The notes under the pieces are model-generated. The model was not told the DNA's origin, searched no databases, and worked only from the letters and a program-made list of their open reading frames with translations. Positions 63,476 through 64,000 of a stretch of DNA of 64,000 bases are shown in pieces; positions within the stretch are counted from its first letter, which is position 1, and every line of letters begins with the position of its first letter. The position numbers and the translations under genes are program-made. Source of the DNA: Crystallibacter degradans (GTDB lineage: Bacteria > Actinomycetota > Actinomycetes > Actinomycetales > Micrococcaceae); contig NZ_JABBCH010000015.1 in NCBI RefSeq assembly GCF_012952295.1, positions 1 through 64,000 of the forward strand. Reading direction: 5' to 3'.

Positions 63476-64000
63476 CGACGGCGGCCTTCAGCTTCAGTGC
63501 GTGCTCCTGCAGGCTGGTGACGTCCCACTCGTACTGGCGCATGGCTTCGATGGCTTGGATCGCCGCGCCGAATTCGGACACGGTGGTGATGACCGGCGTC
63601 CCTACGGAGGTTGCTGCGGCGCGGATCTCGTAGCCGTCACCGCGTGCCTGTCCACCCGAGGGGGTGTTCAGGATCAGGCCGATGGCACCTTCGGTAATCA
63701 AATCCACCACGGTGCCTTCGCCGTTGGGGCCGCGGCCTTCGGCAACCTTGCGCACGGTGGTGGACTGGATGCCGTTACGCCGCAGCACTTCGGCGGTGCC
63801 GCCCGTGGAGAGGATTTCGAAACCCAGATCAACCAGCAGCTTCACGGGCATGATGATGGACCGCTTGTCCCGGTTGGCCACGGAAACGAAGACCTTGCCT
63901 GACGTCGGCAGGGCACTGTTGGCGGCGGCCTGGGACTTGGCGAAGGCCGTGTCGAAGTATTTGTCGATACCCATCACTTCGCCGGTGGAACGCATCTCGG
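63468..64000 (-). CDS. carB: Carbamoyl phosphate synthase large subunit, C-terminal part
   Basis: Only the C-terminal end is inside the window; the gene continues past base 64000. The visible 177 or so residues begin MRSTGEVMGIDKYFDTAFAK, the end of the second ATP-grasp domain, followed by the MGS-like allosteric domain (KVFVSVANRDKR, ILSTGGTAEVLRRNG, NTPSG). CarB makes carbamoyl phosphate for arginine and pyrimidine synthesis. It overlaps the pyrF start by 8 bp. Confidence 0.96.
   Translation of the reverse strand, partial: EMRSTGEVMGIDKYFDTAFAKSQAAANSALPTSGKVFVSVANRDKRSIIMPVKLLVDLGFEILSTGGTAEVLRRNGIQSTTVRKVAEGRGPNGEGTVVDLITEGAIGLILNTPSGGQARGDGYEIRAAATSVGTPVITTVSEFGAAIQAIEAMRQYEWDVTSLQEHALKLKAAVDA

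Overview
The window is GC-rich and densely coded, with many GTG and TTG starts. It reads as a chromosomal housekeeping segment of a high-GC Gram-positive, most likely an Arthrobacter-like member of the Micrococcaceae. The evidence is two mycothiol-dependent isomerase-family proteins, the actinobacterial integration host factor (mIHF), a bcc-aa3 respiratory locus with a di-haem QcrC and a three-helix QcrA, the actinobacteria-typical families DUF3043, DUF3054 and DUF3097, and a PriA without a helicase P-loop. The genus is an inference. I saw no insertion sequence, prophage, CRISPR array, rRNA or tRNA gene.

Layout. Bases 1-8.4 kb hold accessory and small genes: paired DinB/mycothiol proteins, an MHS-type transporter, a RibD-like reductase with an SRPBCC protein, a two-gene SatD plus DUF3307-like membrane module with its own operator-like promoter, a VOC protein, DUF3054, a stand-alone Lrp-type ligand-binding domain, and trpD. 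Bases 8.5-17.2 kb are the respiratory locus: ctaE-qcrC-qcrA-qcrB forward and ctaC-ctaD-ctaF reverse, facing each other across a DasR-like GntR regulator with a dre-like operator. Bases 17.4-30 kb carry erpA, an M20 dipeptidase, DUF3043, pyrD, a hydrolase, recO-uppS, leuA with a leucine leader peptide, an M13 peptidase and an LCP-family protein.

Bases 29.7-37.9 kb are the conserved reverse cluster hrcA-dnaJ-rsmE (with a CIRCE operator) and phoH-ybeY-CNNM-era, interrupted by a forward GerMN lipoprotein gene with an apparently non-standard start. Bases 38-52 kb hold DUF3097, DUF4870, hemW, lepA, an orphan PemK-type toxin gene, rpsT, holA, comEC-comEA, degV and leuS, which has its own leucine attenuator. 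Bases 52-56.6 kb carry glpK and a forward aldo/keto reductase - hydrolase - glycosyltransferase operon. Bases 56.6-64 kb are the conserved reverse cluster carB (partial)-pyrF-mihF-gmk-rpoZ-coaBC-metK-priA.

Main regulatory themes. Leucine supply (leuA) and leucine charging (leuS) are both preceded by tiny leader peptides with runs of Leu codons, and both leaders look leaderless: the start codon lies 6 nt after the -10 hexamer. Convergent gene pairs are separated by long, near-perfect hairpins, while two other convergent pairs share a single CTAG as both stop codons. The strongest candidate for an under-described system is the SatD/DUF3307-like pair at 4942-6111, a putative palm-type (cyclase-like) domain with a helix-turn-helix, translationally coupled to a membrane protein.
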